Below are positions 17,555 to 27,064 of a stretch of 64,000 bases of DNA, piece after piece. Under the pieces are notes generated by a model. That model did not search any database and had not been told where the DNA came from. It worked only from the letters and a program-made list of their open reading frames with translations. Each line of letters opens with the position of its first letter. Position 1 is the stretch's first letter. Made by a program: the position numbers and the translations under genes. The stretch is from Bacteroidales bacterium UBA3543 (GTDB lineage: Bacteria; Bacteroidota; Bacteroidia; Bacteroidales; UBA932), in the NCBI GenBank assembly GCA_002376715.1, contig DFOK01000110.1, positions 3,007-67,006 on the forward strand. Reading direction: 5' to 3'.

Positions 17555-20500
17555 CGACACGGCAATCGAGACCCTGTTCGTAAAGCCAATCCACAAGCTC
17601 TCCATCTACCGATACTCTGAATTTGTTTGAATAGAGCGAAACTGTCTCTTTTTCTCCGTTATGATTGAATGAAAGGTCGATAAATAGAGGCGTTTCCCCT
17701 TTATGGGCACGCAATTTCTTTGTCAGGGCCTTGCGAAAACCGGCATCCGACTGCTCCAGATCCATAGATATATGGAATTCTTTGAAAAATTGCTCTTTTG
17801 CGTTGGAGAGAAGGGTCATATTGGCAATGAAGAGACGATATTCCGGCGCCTTCTTATTGTCTTCCGCTTCCTTACGGTAAAGTTCTTTCGTCACGCACTT
17901 GATCAACAAAGCAGTGTGATCCACCATGTAGTGCATATAAGCTTCATAGCTCCTACCCGAAAGAGAAAATGTATGGCTGCCATTGAAATCCTCTAAGGTG
18001 AATGTGCACCAGGGACGGTTCCCGGTACGGGTATATTTGATCTGCACATCGGTCACAAGACCTCCTACCGTAAATTCTATATTCCGGAGTTTGGGATCCC
18101 TTGAGAGATTATCTTCTATACTGCGCATTTCGCTGAGTTCGACTGTCACCAAGTTATCAAATTCAAATCTGAATTTGTCCAACGGATGGGAAGAGATATA
18201 CATACCCACAAGCTCTTTCTCCTTTTTTAGAAGCTCTATCTCATCATATTCCTGAAGAGGCGGGATCTCGGGACGCACCGGCTTCATCTCTTCGATATCT
18301 CCGAAGAGTCCACCCTGCATCACACTATCGTTCTGATATTTATAAGTGTATTTCAGAAGTTCGTCAATAAAGGACTCATCCTTGTTGTTGAAAAGGGAAT
18401 ACTGCGTCCGGTGAATATCACCAAAAGAGTCAAAGGAGCCCGAATAGACGAGACACTCTATTACTCTACGGTTGACAACACCCGAAGGAAGTCTTTCTAC
18501 GAAATCGAATATATCGGTAAATGCGCCTCCACGCTCCCTTTCCGCGATAATTGCATCAATGACATTGGTTCCCACACCTTTGATGCCGGCCATTCCGAAA
18601 CGGATATTGCCCTTTTTGTTGACGGTAAATGTAGTACGACTCTCATTGATGTCGGGTCCGAGAACTTCGATTTTCATCCTTTTACAGTCATCCATCAGCT
18701 TGGTGATTTCCTCAATGTCGTTTAGGTTTTTGCTGAGGTTGGCGGCAAGGAACTGGGCAGGATAGTGTGCCTTGAGATAGCCCGTCTGGTAACCCAGCCA
18801 GGCATAACAGGTGGCGTGTGACTTGTTGAACGCATACTCTGCAAAACTCTTCCAGTCCTTCCAGATCTTTTCCAAAATCTCTTGCGGGTGGCCTTTGGCC
18901 AGAGCTCCCTCCATAAACTGATCGTAGAGCTTTTCCATCACGCTGAGTCTCTTTTTGCCCATGGCACTGCGCAGAGTGTCGGCCATACCGGGAGTAAATC
19001 CTGCAAGTTCCTGGGAAAGACGCATCACCTGTTCCTGATATACCGTAACACCATAAGTATCCTCAAGATATTCCTCCATCTCTTTCAGGTCGTATGTTAT
19101 CTCCTGTTTTCCGTGTTTACGTGCTACAAAATCAGGGATATATTCCATAGGACCGGGACGATAGAGTGCATTCATCGCAATCAGGTCCTCAAAACGGGTC
19201 GGATGCAGTTCGCGAAGCCATTTTTTCATGCCATCCGACTCAAACTGAAAGACTGCCGTAGTATTGCCCTTACTGAAAAGCTTGTAGGTAAGAGGATCGT
19301 CGATGGGAATGGCTTCGATGTCAAAAGGTTCATGGCCGCTCTCAACAATGTTGGACATCGTCTCTTTGATGATTGAAAGAGTCTTCAGGCCGAGAAAGTC
19401 CATCTTGAGCATACCCACCTGCTCGATATAGGAGCCTTCATATTGTGAAACCCAAATTTTCTCCTTGCTATCCTTATCCTCCTCCACTGTTATGGGAATT
19501 ATGTTGGTAAGGTCTTCACGACCTATGATAAGGGCACAGGCGTGAACTCCGGTCTGGCGAATGCTACCTTCAAGCTGTTGAGCATATTTAATCGTATTGC
19601 TCAAATTTTTATCCTCCGAATTAAGGGCATCTTTAAAGTCCTGTATTCTCTCCACACAGAGTTTTACGGTCGGAGGCACTTCTACCTTGACCAGCGACGT
19701 CGAATCAGTTTTGTCGTAAGCATCTATTTCAAAAGACCTCGGGACAAGTTTGCTCAGACGATCGGCCTCCTGAAGAGGCACCTGTTCGATACGAGCAACA
19801 TCCCTGATTGCACTTTTAGTAGCCATCGTACCGAATGTTATCACATGGGCAACATGATCTTTACCATATTTCTTCTCCACGTATTCGAATACCTTGGAAC
19901 GTCCTTCGTCATCAAAATCTATGTCGATATCGGGCATAGAAATACGGTCTGGATTTAAGAAACGCTCAAACAGGAGATCATATTTGATGGGGTCGATATT
20001 GGTAATCTTTAGACAGTATGCCACTACGGATCCCGCAGCCGAACCACGTCCGGGACCCACTGAAACACCCATTTTACGTGCTTCAGCTATGAAGTCCTGC
20101 ACAATGAGGAAGTAGTCGGGATATCCCATCTTTTTGATGGTTTCCAACTCGTAATCAATTCTGTCGCGTATTTTTTGAGAAATCTCTTCTCCATAACGCA
20201 TTTCCGCTCCTTTATAGGTAAGGTATCTCAGATATTCGTCCGAATCTTCATACTCTTCCGGGATTGGGAAATGGGGGAGTATCGGATCTGAGTCGATGGA
20301 ATAGAGTACTACTTTGTCGGCAACTTCAAGAGTATTGGACAATACCTCCGGATGGTCGGGAAATAGTGCCGCCATCTCCTCTTTACTTTTGAAATACTCC
20401 TGTTGGGTATAACGCAGCCTGTCGGGATCATCCACATTATTATTGAATGTGAGACAAATAAGACGATCGTGTGCAGGCCCGTCCTCCTTGTCCACAAAAT

Positions 20501-21149
20501 GGACATCATTGGTAGCAATCACCTTGATGTCGTGTTTTTTTGCCAACTCATAGAGAGCCTCGTTGACAATCTGCTGTTTTTCAAATGTCTCCTTCGGGGC
20601 TAGAGGCACATCGGTGGGATGGCTCTGAACCTCAAGATAATAGTCTTCACCGAAAATGGATTTGTACCAGAGTACGGCTTCTTCGGCCGCCTCCATATTT
20701 CCTTCCATTATTCGTCTGGGTACCTCCCCGCCAAGACAGGCAGTAGTACAAATCAATCCCTCATGATATTTTTCAATCAATTCTCGGTCGATCCTCGGAT
20801 GAAAATAAAATCCTTCGATATTGCCCAGAGAGCAGAGTTTGACCAAATTGTGGTATCCGGTAATATTTTTAGCCAAAAGAATCAGGTGATATGCCTTCTG
20901 GTCAATTTTTCCGCGGCGGGTATGTCTGTCCTCCAGTGCCACATAGACCTCACATCCGACGATGGGTTTTACATCGGGATATTCGGCTGCCACCCTCAAA
21001 AACTCCTTGACACCATACATATAACCGTGATCGGTTAGTGCCAGGGCGGGCTGTCCATACTTGCGTGCCTTTTGGAAAAGGGACTTGATGGGAGAGGCTC
21101 CGTCGAGAATGGAGTATTGCGAGTGGACGTGAAGGTGGACAAATGACAT
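17535..21149 (-). CDS. dnaE: DNA polymerase III alpha subunit
   Basis: This is the replicative polymerase catalytic subunit (1204 aa). The N-terminal PHP domain begins HLHVHSQYS (residues 5-13) and continues with LTDHGYMYG. The palm carries the catalytic acidic motif PDIDIDFDDEGR near residue 400. The tail includes the tandem helix-hairpin-helix and OB regions. Length is normal. It is transcribed after gpmI with a 20-nt gap, so the two probably share a transcript. Its 3' end overlaps btuD by 20 nt. Confidence 0.97.
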   Translation of the reverse strand: MSFVHLHVHSQYSILDGASPIKSLFQKARKYGQPALALTDHGYMYGVKEFLRVAAEYPDVKPIVGCEVYVALEDRHTRRGKIDQKAYHLILLAKNITGYHNLVKLCSLGNIEGFYFHPRIDRELIEKYHEGLICTTACLGGEVPRRIMEGNMEAAEEAVLWYKSIFGEDYYLEVQSHPTDVPLAPKETFEKQQIVNEALYELAKKHDIKVIATNDVHFVDKEDGPAHDRLICLTFNNNVDDPDRLRYTQQEYFKSKEEMAALFPDHPEVLSNTLEVADKVVLYSIDSDPILPHFPIPEEYEDSDEYLRYLTYKGAEMRYGEEISQKIRDRIDYELETIKKMGYPDYFLIVQDFIAEARKMGVSVGPGRGSAAGSVVAYCLKITNIDPIKYDLLFERFLNPDRISMPDIDIDFDDEGRSKVFEYVEKKYGKDHVAHVITFGTMATKSAIRDVARIEQVPLQEADRLSKLVPRSFEIDAYDKTDSTSLVKVEVPPTVKLCVERIQDFKDALNSEDKNLSNTIKYAQQLEGSIRQTGVHACALIIGREDLTNIIPITVEEDKDSKEKIWVSQYEGSYIEQVGMLKMDFLGLKTLSIIKETMSNIVESGHEPFDIEAIPIDDPLTYKLFSKGNTTAVFQFESDGMKKWLRELHPTRFEDLIAMNALYRPGPMEYIPDFVARKHGKQEITYDLKEMEEYLEDTYGVTVYQEQVMRLSQELAGFTPGMADTLRSAMGKKRLSVMEKLYDQFMEGALAKGHPQEILEKIWKDWKSFAEYAFNKSHATCYAWLGYQTGYLKAHYPAQFLAANLSKNLNDIEEITKLMDDCKRMKIEVLGPDINESRTTFTVNKKGNIRFGMAGIKGVGTNVIDAIIAERERGGAFTDIFDFVERLPSGVVNRRVIECLVYSGSFDSFGDIHRTQYSLFNNKDESFIDELLKYTYKYQNDSVMQGGLFGDIEEMKPVRPEIPPLQEYDEIELLKKEKELVGMYISSHPLDKFRFEFDNLVTVELSEMRSIEDNLSRDPKLRNIEFTVGGLVTDVQIKYTRTGNRPWCTFTLEDFNGSHTFSLSGRSYEAYMHYMVDHTALLIKCVTKELYRKEAEDNKKAPEYRLFIANMTLLSNAKEQFFKEFHISMDLEQSDAGFRKALTKKLRAHKGETPLFIDLSFNHNGEKETVSLYSNKFRVSVDGELVDWLYEQGLDCRVVKKMTW

Positions 21150-21169
21150 TACAAAGGATTTCTATTAGT

Positions 21170-22693
21170 TTATATCTTTATGAGTGAACGGCCCGTCATT
21201 ATCTCAGGCTGAGGGATTCCCATCAGTTTTAGCATGGTAGGGGCAATATCGGCCAGGATACCGTCGCTGACCTCTTGCACATCATCATCTACCACTATAA
21301 AAGGCACTTTGTTGAGTGAATGGGCTGTATTGGGAGAGCCGTCTTCATTGACGACATTGTCGGCATTGCCGTGATCTGCAGTAATCAGGACAGAATATCC
21401 GGCCTTGCGTGCCGCTCTTACAACCTCGCCCACACAAGTATCGACAGTCCTTACCGCCTTCAGGATGGCATCATAGACACCCGTATGTCCCACCATATCT
21501 CCGTTGGCGAAGTTGAGTATCACCATATCGTGTTTACCTGTAGCGAGCTCGACTATCAGCGCATCCTTTACCTCCAATGCGCTCATCTCAGGCTTTAGAT
21601 CATAGGTTGCCACTTTCGGGGAATTAATCAGTATGCGATCCTCTCCGGCGAACTCTTTTTCACGTCCGCCGTTAAAGAAAAATGTCACGTGTGCATATTT
21701 TTCCGTTTCAGCAATGCGAAGCTGACTCTTTCCGACAGAAGAAACCACCTCTCCGATAGTCTGGGGTACATTCTCCTTGTCGAAAAGGATATGAAGTTCC
21801 TGAAATTTATCATCATAAGGAGTCAGAGTGCAATAGTAGAGAGGGATGGTATGCATTCCGGCTTCGGGCATATCGGTCTGGGTGAGGACGTAGGTCATTT
21901 CACGGGCACGGTCATTTCTGAAATTGAAGAAAATGACTGCATCACCCTCCTCCAGGGTGGCTACCGGAGTCCCTTTTTCCGACACTATGGAGATGGGCTT
22001 TATAAATTCGTCAGTAACCTCTTCCCGATAGGATTCCTCAATGGCCTCAACAGCTGAAGTGGCCTTGCGACCTTTGCCACTCACAAGAAGATCATAGGCC
22101 TCCTTGATTCTTTCCCATCTCTTGTCCCTATCCATTGCGTAATAACGGCCCGCCACGGAGGCTATCTTACCGGTAGTGCGGGAAAGAACCTCCTCCAACT
22201 CGGCCACATAGCCTTTTCCGCTTCTAGGGTCGGTATCACGACCATCCATAAAACAGTGCACGAATACTTTTTTCAAATCTGCATTGGCCGCTTCGCGTAA
22301 GAATTCATAGAGATGATTGAGAGAACTGTGTACCCCGCCGTGCGAGCAAAGTCCCATGAAATGGAGTTGCTTGCCTGATTTTTTCACATATTCGTAAGCC
22401 GCCGCAATCTCCTTGTTTGACATCAGAGCATGTTCGCGACAAGCGATATTGATCTTCACGAGGTCTTGATATACCACACGACCGGCTCCGATATTCAGGT
22501 GTCCCACCTCGGAGTTACCCATCTGCCCATCGGGAAGACCCACATCCTCACCGCTCGCGCTCAGCTGCGAAAAAGGATATTTCGCTTTCAATGCATCAAT
22601 TTCGGGTGTTCCGGCTGTATATATAGCATTAGAGTGATCTTGACGCCCTTCTCCCCAGCCATCCATTATTATCAAGAGTACTTTTTTATTCAT
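21170..22693 (-). CDS. gpmI: 2,3-bisphosphoglycerate-independent phosphoglycerate mutase
   Basis: This glycolytic enzyme (507 aa) interconverts 3- and 2-phosphoglycerate using two Mn ions and a phosphoserine. The N-terminal metal Asp is in LLIIMDGWG (Asp11). The catalytic Ser is S61 in [17 protein letters not shown]. The late metal site is ITADHGNAD near 440. Length is normal. It is divergent from rnr and upstream of dnaE. Confidence 0.97.
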   Translation of the reverse strand: MNKKVLLIIMDGWGEGRQDHSNAIYTAGTPEIDALKAKYPFSQLSASGEDVGLPDGQMGNSEVGHLNIGAGRVVYQDLVKINIACREHALMSNKEIAAAYEYVKKSGKQLHFMGLCSHGGVHSSLNHLYEFLREAANADLKKVFVHCFMDGRDTDPRSGKGYVAELEEVLSRTTGKIASVAGRYYAMDRDKRWERIKEAYDLLVSGKGRKATSAVEAIEESYREEVTDEFIKPISIVSEKGTPVATLEEGDAVIFFNFRNDRAREMTYVLTQTDMPEAGMHTIPLYYCTLTPYDDKFQELHILFDKENVPQTIGEVVSSVGKSQLRIAETEKYAHVTFFFNGGREKEFAGEDRILINSPKVATYDLKPEMSALEVKDALIVELATGKHDMVILNFANGDMVGHTGVYDAILKAVRTVDTCVGEVVRAARKAGYSVLITADHGNADNVVNEDGSPNTAHSLNKVPFIVVDDDVQEVSDGILADIAPTMLKLMGIPQPEIMTGRSLIKI

Positions 22694-22710
22694 TATCTAT
22701 TCAAATTTGT

Positions 22711-22718
22711 TAATTTTG
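22711..22718 (+). promoter_or_regulatory. -7 box of rnr (TAATTTTG)
   Basis: TAATTTTG fits TANNTTTG. It lies 47 nt before the rnr ATG. GGAGGA at 22741-22746, about 20 nt before the ATG, is purine-rich but too far to be a standard ribosome site. Confidence 0.45.
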
Positions 22719-22751
22719 TTACTACATTTTCCGTCCGAACGGAGGAATGGA

Positions 22752-22759
22752 CAAAGTTA
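22752..22759 (-). promoter_or_regulatory. -7 box of gpmI (TAACTTTG)
   Basis: Read on the minus strand the site is TAACTTTG, about 59 nt upstream of the gpmI ATG and 7 nt from the rnr start. The two divergent transcripts therefore probably overlap at their 5' ends. Confidence 0.45.
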
Positions 22760-22765
22760 CGAATT

Positions 22766-24823
22766 ATGGCAACAAAGAGAAAGAAAAATGATTTCAGCGG
22801 GAGCAAATCTTCCAAAGGGAGTAAAAAGAGTACAAGAAAGATGCAGGATCCCGTAAAGGCATCCGACAGGCGAAGCAAAAATAAAGTTGAGGCTGAAGGC
22901 ATAATCAATCTCACCAGAGACGGATTCGGATTTGTAACTGTTGACGGTATTTCCAATGATATATTCATCCACATCAGCAAGATGCGGGGCGCCTTGCATG
23001 GTGACCGCGTCAAGATCCTTATTCCCAAGAATATAGACCCAAGAGTACGAAGGATTGAAGGCGAAGTAAAACACATAATAGAGCGTTCACGCAAGCCTCA
23101 TATCGGAGTGCTGCACATAGTCGGAAAACAGGTTTGGGCCATAGTGGAGAGCCGCAATATGCCCTACGACATCCGTATCCCCCTAGATAGCCTCGATGAC
23201 TTGCCGGAAATGGGCGGCATCAAGGCGGCAAAAGGGATCAAGGTGGCTGTATTAGTAACCGACTGGCCGCGCCGAAGTCCTGACCCCATAGGGAAAATAG
23301 TGGATGTACTAGGAGTCCCGGGAGAAAATGATACCGAGATGCACTCCATCCTTGCACAATACAATCTCCCCTACCGTTTCGAACCGGAGGTGGAGAGTGC
23401 TGCCAACGCTATCTCAGATGTAATAACCGCCGATGAGATCGCTAAACGGTGGGACTATCGCTCCGTCACCACCTTTACCATTGACCCTTCGGATGCCAAG
23501 GACTTTGACGATGCACTCTCTATCAGAGAACTGGAAAAGGGAATATATGAGGTGGGAATCCACATCGCAGATGTGACTCACTATGTAACTCCCGATACTC
23601 CGGTGGACAAAGAAGCCTTCAATCGTGCCACTTCGGTCTATCTGGTGGACAGGACCATACCGATGCTCCCCGAAAAACTCTCCAACAATCTCTGTTCACT
23701 GCGTCCGCACGAAGACAAACTCTGCTACTCGGTCATCTTTAAAATTGACGACAACGCAAAGGTGCTGGATGCCAAATTCGGACGCACCATCATCAACTCC
23801 GACCACAGATTTGATTACGAGCAGGTACAGGAGATCATCGAAGATATGCACGGACCTCTCTGCAAAGAGATACTCAAGCTCCACTCCATCGCAACAATCC
23901 TCCGCAGGAAACGTTTCGAACACGGCGCCATCAAGTTTGAACGTCCGGAAATGAAGGTAATCGTGGACAAAGAGGGCAAACCGCTGGATGTTTGCCGCCA
24001 GGAGTCGGTAGAGAGCAACTGGCTTATAGAGGAATTCATGTTGCTGGCTAACCGTTATGTGGCTTTTCAAGTAGCCAGAAAATGCAAATCCGTAAACCCC
24101 ACTTTTGTTTATCGTGTGCACGACAACCCCAATCCTGACAAACTCCTGGAGCTGCGCCGCTTTGCAAAGAATTTCGGTCACACTCTGGGCGATACCGACA
24201 ACCCTAAAAACATCGCGAGAAGCCTCAACAAGCTTATGACCGGTATCAAAGATAAGCCTGAAGAGAATGCCATCGAGATGATGGCACTCCGCTCTATGTC
24301 ACGTGCCGTCTATTCCACCGACAATATCGGCCACTATGGTCTGGCATTTCAGTTCTATACCCATTTCACCTCTCCCATCAGGCGCTATCCCGATATGATG
24401 GTGCATCGTTTGCTGACCAAATACCTCAACGGAGCCAAATCTCAGGACAAAGCCTATTATGAGGAGAATTGTAAATATTGCTCCGAGAGGGAACAGCTGG
24501 CTACCGATGCCGAGCGCGCCAGTATCAAGCTCAAACTTGTGGAATTTATGCAGGACAAGATCGGGCAGGAGTTTGAAGGTACTGTCTCAGGTCTCACCGA
24601 GTGGGGTATGTATGTGGAAATCGAGCCTACCAAGATTGAGGGTATGGTCTCATTGAGGGAATTTACCAAGGACTACATGGTCTTTGATGAGGAAAAATAC
24701 CAGATTGTCGCCAAGGCCTCCGGCCGAAAATTCACCCTCGGAGACAAAGTCAAAGTGCGCGTTCTCCGCGCAAATCTCGAACAAAAGCTCATTGATTATG
24801 AACTGATTTGGGAGGAAGAATGA
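22766..24823 (+). CDS. rnr: Ribonuclease R
   Basis: This processive 3'-5' exoribonuclease (685 aa) degrades structured RNA. The N-terminus is Lys/Ser-rich and basic (residues 1-45). Cold-shock-like domains follow (GFGFVTVDG, then GDRVKI). The RNB catalytic core shows TIDPSDAKDFDDALS near 235 with the metal-binding Asp cluster, and HFTSPIRRYPD near 530. A C-terminal S1 domain covers about 600-680 (EGTVSGLTEWGMYVEI). The frame is open upstream to 22430, but that part lies over gpmI, so the ATG at 22766 is chosen. The 3' end overlaps the YgjP-like gene by 35 nt. Confidence 0.95.
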   Translation: MATKRKKNDFSGSKSSKGSKKSTRKMQDPVKASDRRSKNKVEAEGIINLTRDGFGFVTVDGISNDIFIHISKMRGALHGDRVKILIPKNIDPRVRRIEGEVKHIIERSRKPHIGVLHIVGKQVWAIVESRNMPYDIRIPLDSLDDLPEMGGIKAAKGIKVAVLVTDWPRRSPDPIGKIVDVLGVPGENDTEMHSILAQYNLPYRFEPEVESAANAISDVITADEIAKRWDYRSVTTFTIDPSDAKDFDDALSIRELEKGIYEVGIHIADVTHYVTPDTPVDKEAFNRATSVYLVDRTIPMLPEKLSNNLCSLRPHEDKLCYSVIFKIDDNAKVLDAKFGRTIINSDHRFDYEQVQEIIEDMHGPLCKEILKLHSIATILRRKRFEHGAIKFERPEMKVIVDKEGKPLDVCRQESVESNWLIEEFMLLANRYVAFQVARKCKSVNPTFVYRVHDNPNPDKLLELRRFAKNFGHTLGDTDNPKNIARSLNKLMTGIKDKPEENAIEMMALRSMSRAVYSTDNIGHYGLAFQFYTHFTSPIRRYPDMMVHRLLTKYLNGAKSQDKAYYEENCKYCSEREQLATDAERASIKLKLVEFMQDKIGQEFEGTVSGLTEWGMYVEIEPTKIEGMVSLREFTKDYMVFDEEKYQIVAKASGRKFTLGDKVKVRVLRANLEQKLIDYELIWEEE

Positions 24824-25478
24824 ATAGCACCTGAGGTCTCTGTTGTTTAAGCATTCTGTTCAGTTCACGCTCTCTGCCGTCGCAAAGAGAGTTGAGCAGG
24901 GCGTGAAATTGGGGTCCGTGATTTTTATGAATTAAATGACACAATTCGTGAATAATCACGAAGTCGGCAAGCTCCGGAGTGAGCCGCATAAGGTGAATGT
25001 TAAGGCTGATATTTCCCGATTTTGAGCAACTGCCCCAGTTTGTGCGATTATTTCTTACCGTCACTTTACCGGGTTTGAAACCAAATTTGGCAGCGAGCAG
25101 CTCCACTCGCTGTGGAAGATATTTTTTGGCTTCAAAGCGAATTATCTTTAAAATAGCCTCTTCCGATATAATACCATCCGCAGAAGCTCTTTTGAGCCTC
25201 TCGGAAGAGATCTCTCCGGTAATCAATTTAAGGGGTTGGTCGGGAGTGATCCTGACTGCCTCCTCCTTCCTCTTTTTGCTTTGCTTTAGAAGCGTAGCCG
25301 CTATCCACTCCTCTTTCTCCTCAACAAAAGCGATTGCCCTCGAATAGCTGACCAACCATGGTACCGTTACCGAAATCCCGTTTATCGGGTGCACAGCCAG
25401 CCTCACTCTTTTCGACAGCCGGCTTTTTCTTATAATAATCTCACCAAGCCTCGGATGGATATATGTTTTTGATTTCAC
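24789..25478 (-). CDS. YgjP/WrpA-like zinc metallopeptidase-domain protein (DUF45)
   Basis: This protein of about 229 aa has the M48-like metal motif HELCHLIHKNHGPQFHALL, with both HExxH histidines and a third His (HGPQFH). Upstream stands NWGSCSKSGNISLNIHLM, typical of the YgjP/DUF45 family. Biochemical function of the family is unsettled. The frame extends to a TTG at 25499 that lies in a C/A-rich repeat tract. The GTG at 25478 (MKSKTYIHPRLG) is the first plausible start, and there is no ATG. The C-terminus overlaps rnr by 35 nt. Confidence 0.82.
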   Translation of the reverse strand: MKSKTYIHPRLGEIIIRKSRLSKRVRLAVHPINGISVTVPWLVSYSRAIAFVEEKEEWIAATLLKQSKKRKEEAVRITPDQPLKLITGEISSERLKRASADGIISEEAILKIIRFEAKKYLPQRVELLAAKFGFKPGKVTVRNNRTNWGSCSKSGNISLNIHLMRLTPELADFVIIHELCHLIHKNHGPQFHALLNSLCDGRERELNRMLKQQRPQVLFILPPKSVHNQ

Positions 25479-25481
25479 TCT

Positions 25482-25526
25482 GCACCCAGTAACTCGCAAC
25501 GCACCCGCACTACTACAGACTACCCA
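25482..25526. repeat. C/A-rich degenerate repeat tract between serpin and YgjP-like genes
   Basis: The plus strand carries AGTAACTCGCAACGCACCC followed by ACTACAGACTACCCACTACAG in pieces. It begins right after the serpin stop codon in the minus direction. It may have displaced the original start region of the YgjP-like gene. Confidence 0.5.
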
Positions 25527-26840
25527 CTACAGACTATTAAATACTCCTGCAAAAAGTATTACTCCGGAGGTTTTTTCAACTATGGTATACACGAATGGAT
25601 GGTCTGCAAAAAATTCAATCTCTTTATCAGGCTGACCGGGAAAAGAGGTAAATCCTATCTGTACCGCTGTAACGGCTGCCGCCTCTGTACCCCATTCAGT
25701 TACATTTATACGAGCCTTCTGGATAACCGATCCGATAAAGAAATCTTTGATAGCAGGATGGGACAGCAATTTGTCAAATTCAGCATTATTAGGATCAAAA
25801 GCACGACGAATTCCTAATGCATTTAACATCTCATTGAGGTTGTATTTATCCTCTATCTCAAACCTGGGTAGCCGGAGCTTTACAAGTGCATCATTCGACA
25901 TTGATGCTAAGGCTGTAGACCAACTCTTCTGAGTGAGGGATGAGAGCAGACTCTCCAAACCATTACTGCCCTTTATGTCAGGCAGGATGATATACATGGC
26001 AAACTTACCATTTGCATATGGAAGTTCTACGATACCATTTTTTCCAATTTTTCCATAACGGAAATTCCTGGAAGCAACCATATAATCGACCTTCCTTGTT
26101 CCTCCTCCATCCAGATAGAAGGGTTTGGATTTCTCAATATCATCACTGTTAAACATAGGTTTCCCTGACTCTTCGCTCCATTTCGCCTTGAAATAAAGCG
26201 CATTTAAAATAGCAGCAGCGAAATTATCGATAATGTCGCTTTCATCAAGAAACGGAAAGATAAATCCGTTGGTACTGCGATATGCCCATTCGTTGATCCG
26301 GTCAACAACAACCTTGGGATTTTTAGCATCCACATACTCCACAGGTGCATAGTAAACCTTTTCTGCAATATTGCGAAAAGCATCCTGAACACGGAATTCT
26401 TTATTTACAATCACCGCATCAGTCAACTTTACTTCGACAGAATCATCAAGCGCAGGCAACTGATTGAGCAAAAGGTTGCAATACTCATTCAGGGCATCTT
26501 GGTTTTCCCCATAACCCAATGTCCTTATAATCTCCGAAGCAGTTTCACCACTGGCGCCGTTTGCTGTGATGGCAAGAGCATACTGCAAACTGAGCGGAGA
26601 ATAGATAACGCTCGCTTGTCCCTGCTGGTAAAGGAGCTTTAAACTATTTATCGCAAAAGCATTACCCGAATTGACATAGGTTTTTTGTTCTTCACTCAAC
26701 GTCACTTTGGATATAGGATCTTTCGGGGAGGGAGAAATGATGTCAATGGGATCATTTACCTGCGGAACATCATTTTTTTCGCATGCTGCCAAACCAAGAG
26801 CAGCAATAAAGAAAACCAATAAAATTTTTAGCCGTTTCAT
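25527..26840 (-). CDS. Serpin-family protease inhibitor lipoprotein
   Basis: This 437-aa serpin has a lipobox (LGLAAC, Cys20), so it is probably membrane-anchored. Fold motifs include NALYFKAKWSEE, then the C-terminal FFADHPFVYTIVEKTSGVILFAG. The reactive-centre hinge reads GTEAAAVTAV with the small residues of an inhibitory serpin. Counting from the hinge puts P1 near the Thr-Ser of GFTS, but this is approximate. In Bacteroidales, serpins may protect against host or own proteases (inference). It is monocistronic between two repeat tracts. Confidence 0.93.
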   Translation of the reverse strand: MKRLKILLVFFIAALGLAACEKNDVPQVNDPIDIISPSPKDPISKVTLSEEQKTYVNSGNAFAINSLKLLYQQGQASVIYSPLSLQYALAITANGASGETASEIIRTLGYGENQDALNEYCNLLLNQLPALDDSVEVKLTDAVIVNKEFRVQDAFRNIAEKVYYAPVEYVDAKNPKVVVDRINEWAYRSTNGFIFPFLDESDIIDNFAAAILNALYFKAKWSEESGKPMFNSDDIEKSKPFYLDGGGTRKVDYMVASRNFRYGKIGKNGIVELPYANGKFAMYIILPDIKGSNGLESLLSSLTQKSWSTALASMSNDALVKLRLPRFEIEDKYNLNEMLNALGIRRAFDPNNAEFDKLLSHPAIKDFFIGSVIQKARINVTEWGTEAAAVTAVQIGFTSFPGQPDKEIEFFADHPFVYTIVEKTSGVILFAGVFNSL

Positions 26841-26960
26841 AACTTATAGTGTATTGAGATTTTTAAATAAAATAATGTCTGTCTAATTACATTTACGCAG
26901 TAACTCGCCAAATACTTCCATCACTGATTAAATATTTCAACTGTTTAAAGCATTAAATGA

Positions 26961-27064
26961 TAACATACCGCATAACACGTAACACGCACCAAGTACCCCG
27001 CACCGCGTAACCCGAACCTCGCACCAAGTACCTCGCACCATGTAACACGTAACTCGCACCCCGC
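26961..27064. repeat. Long C/A-rich degenerate repeat tract
   Basis: About ten imperfect units of 8-10 bp of the form GTAACNCGCACC or AGTACCTCGCACC fill the space from 26961 up to the stop codon of the deoxynucleoside kinase gene at 27065. It is the largest example of this intergenic family in the window. The remaining gap to the serpin start (26841-26960) is AT-rich with no feature recognised. Confidence 0.7.

Noticed and set aside
22430..22765. Upstream extension of the rnr frame by 112 codons
   Set aside because: It runs antisense through gpmI and the divergent promoter region. RNase R homology starts after the ATG at 22766.
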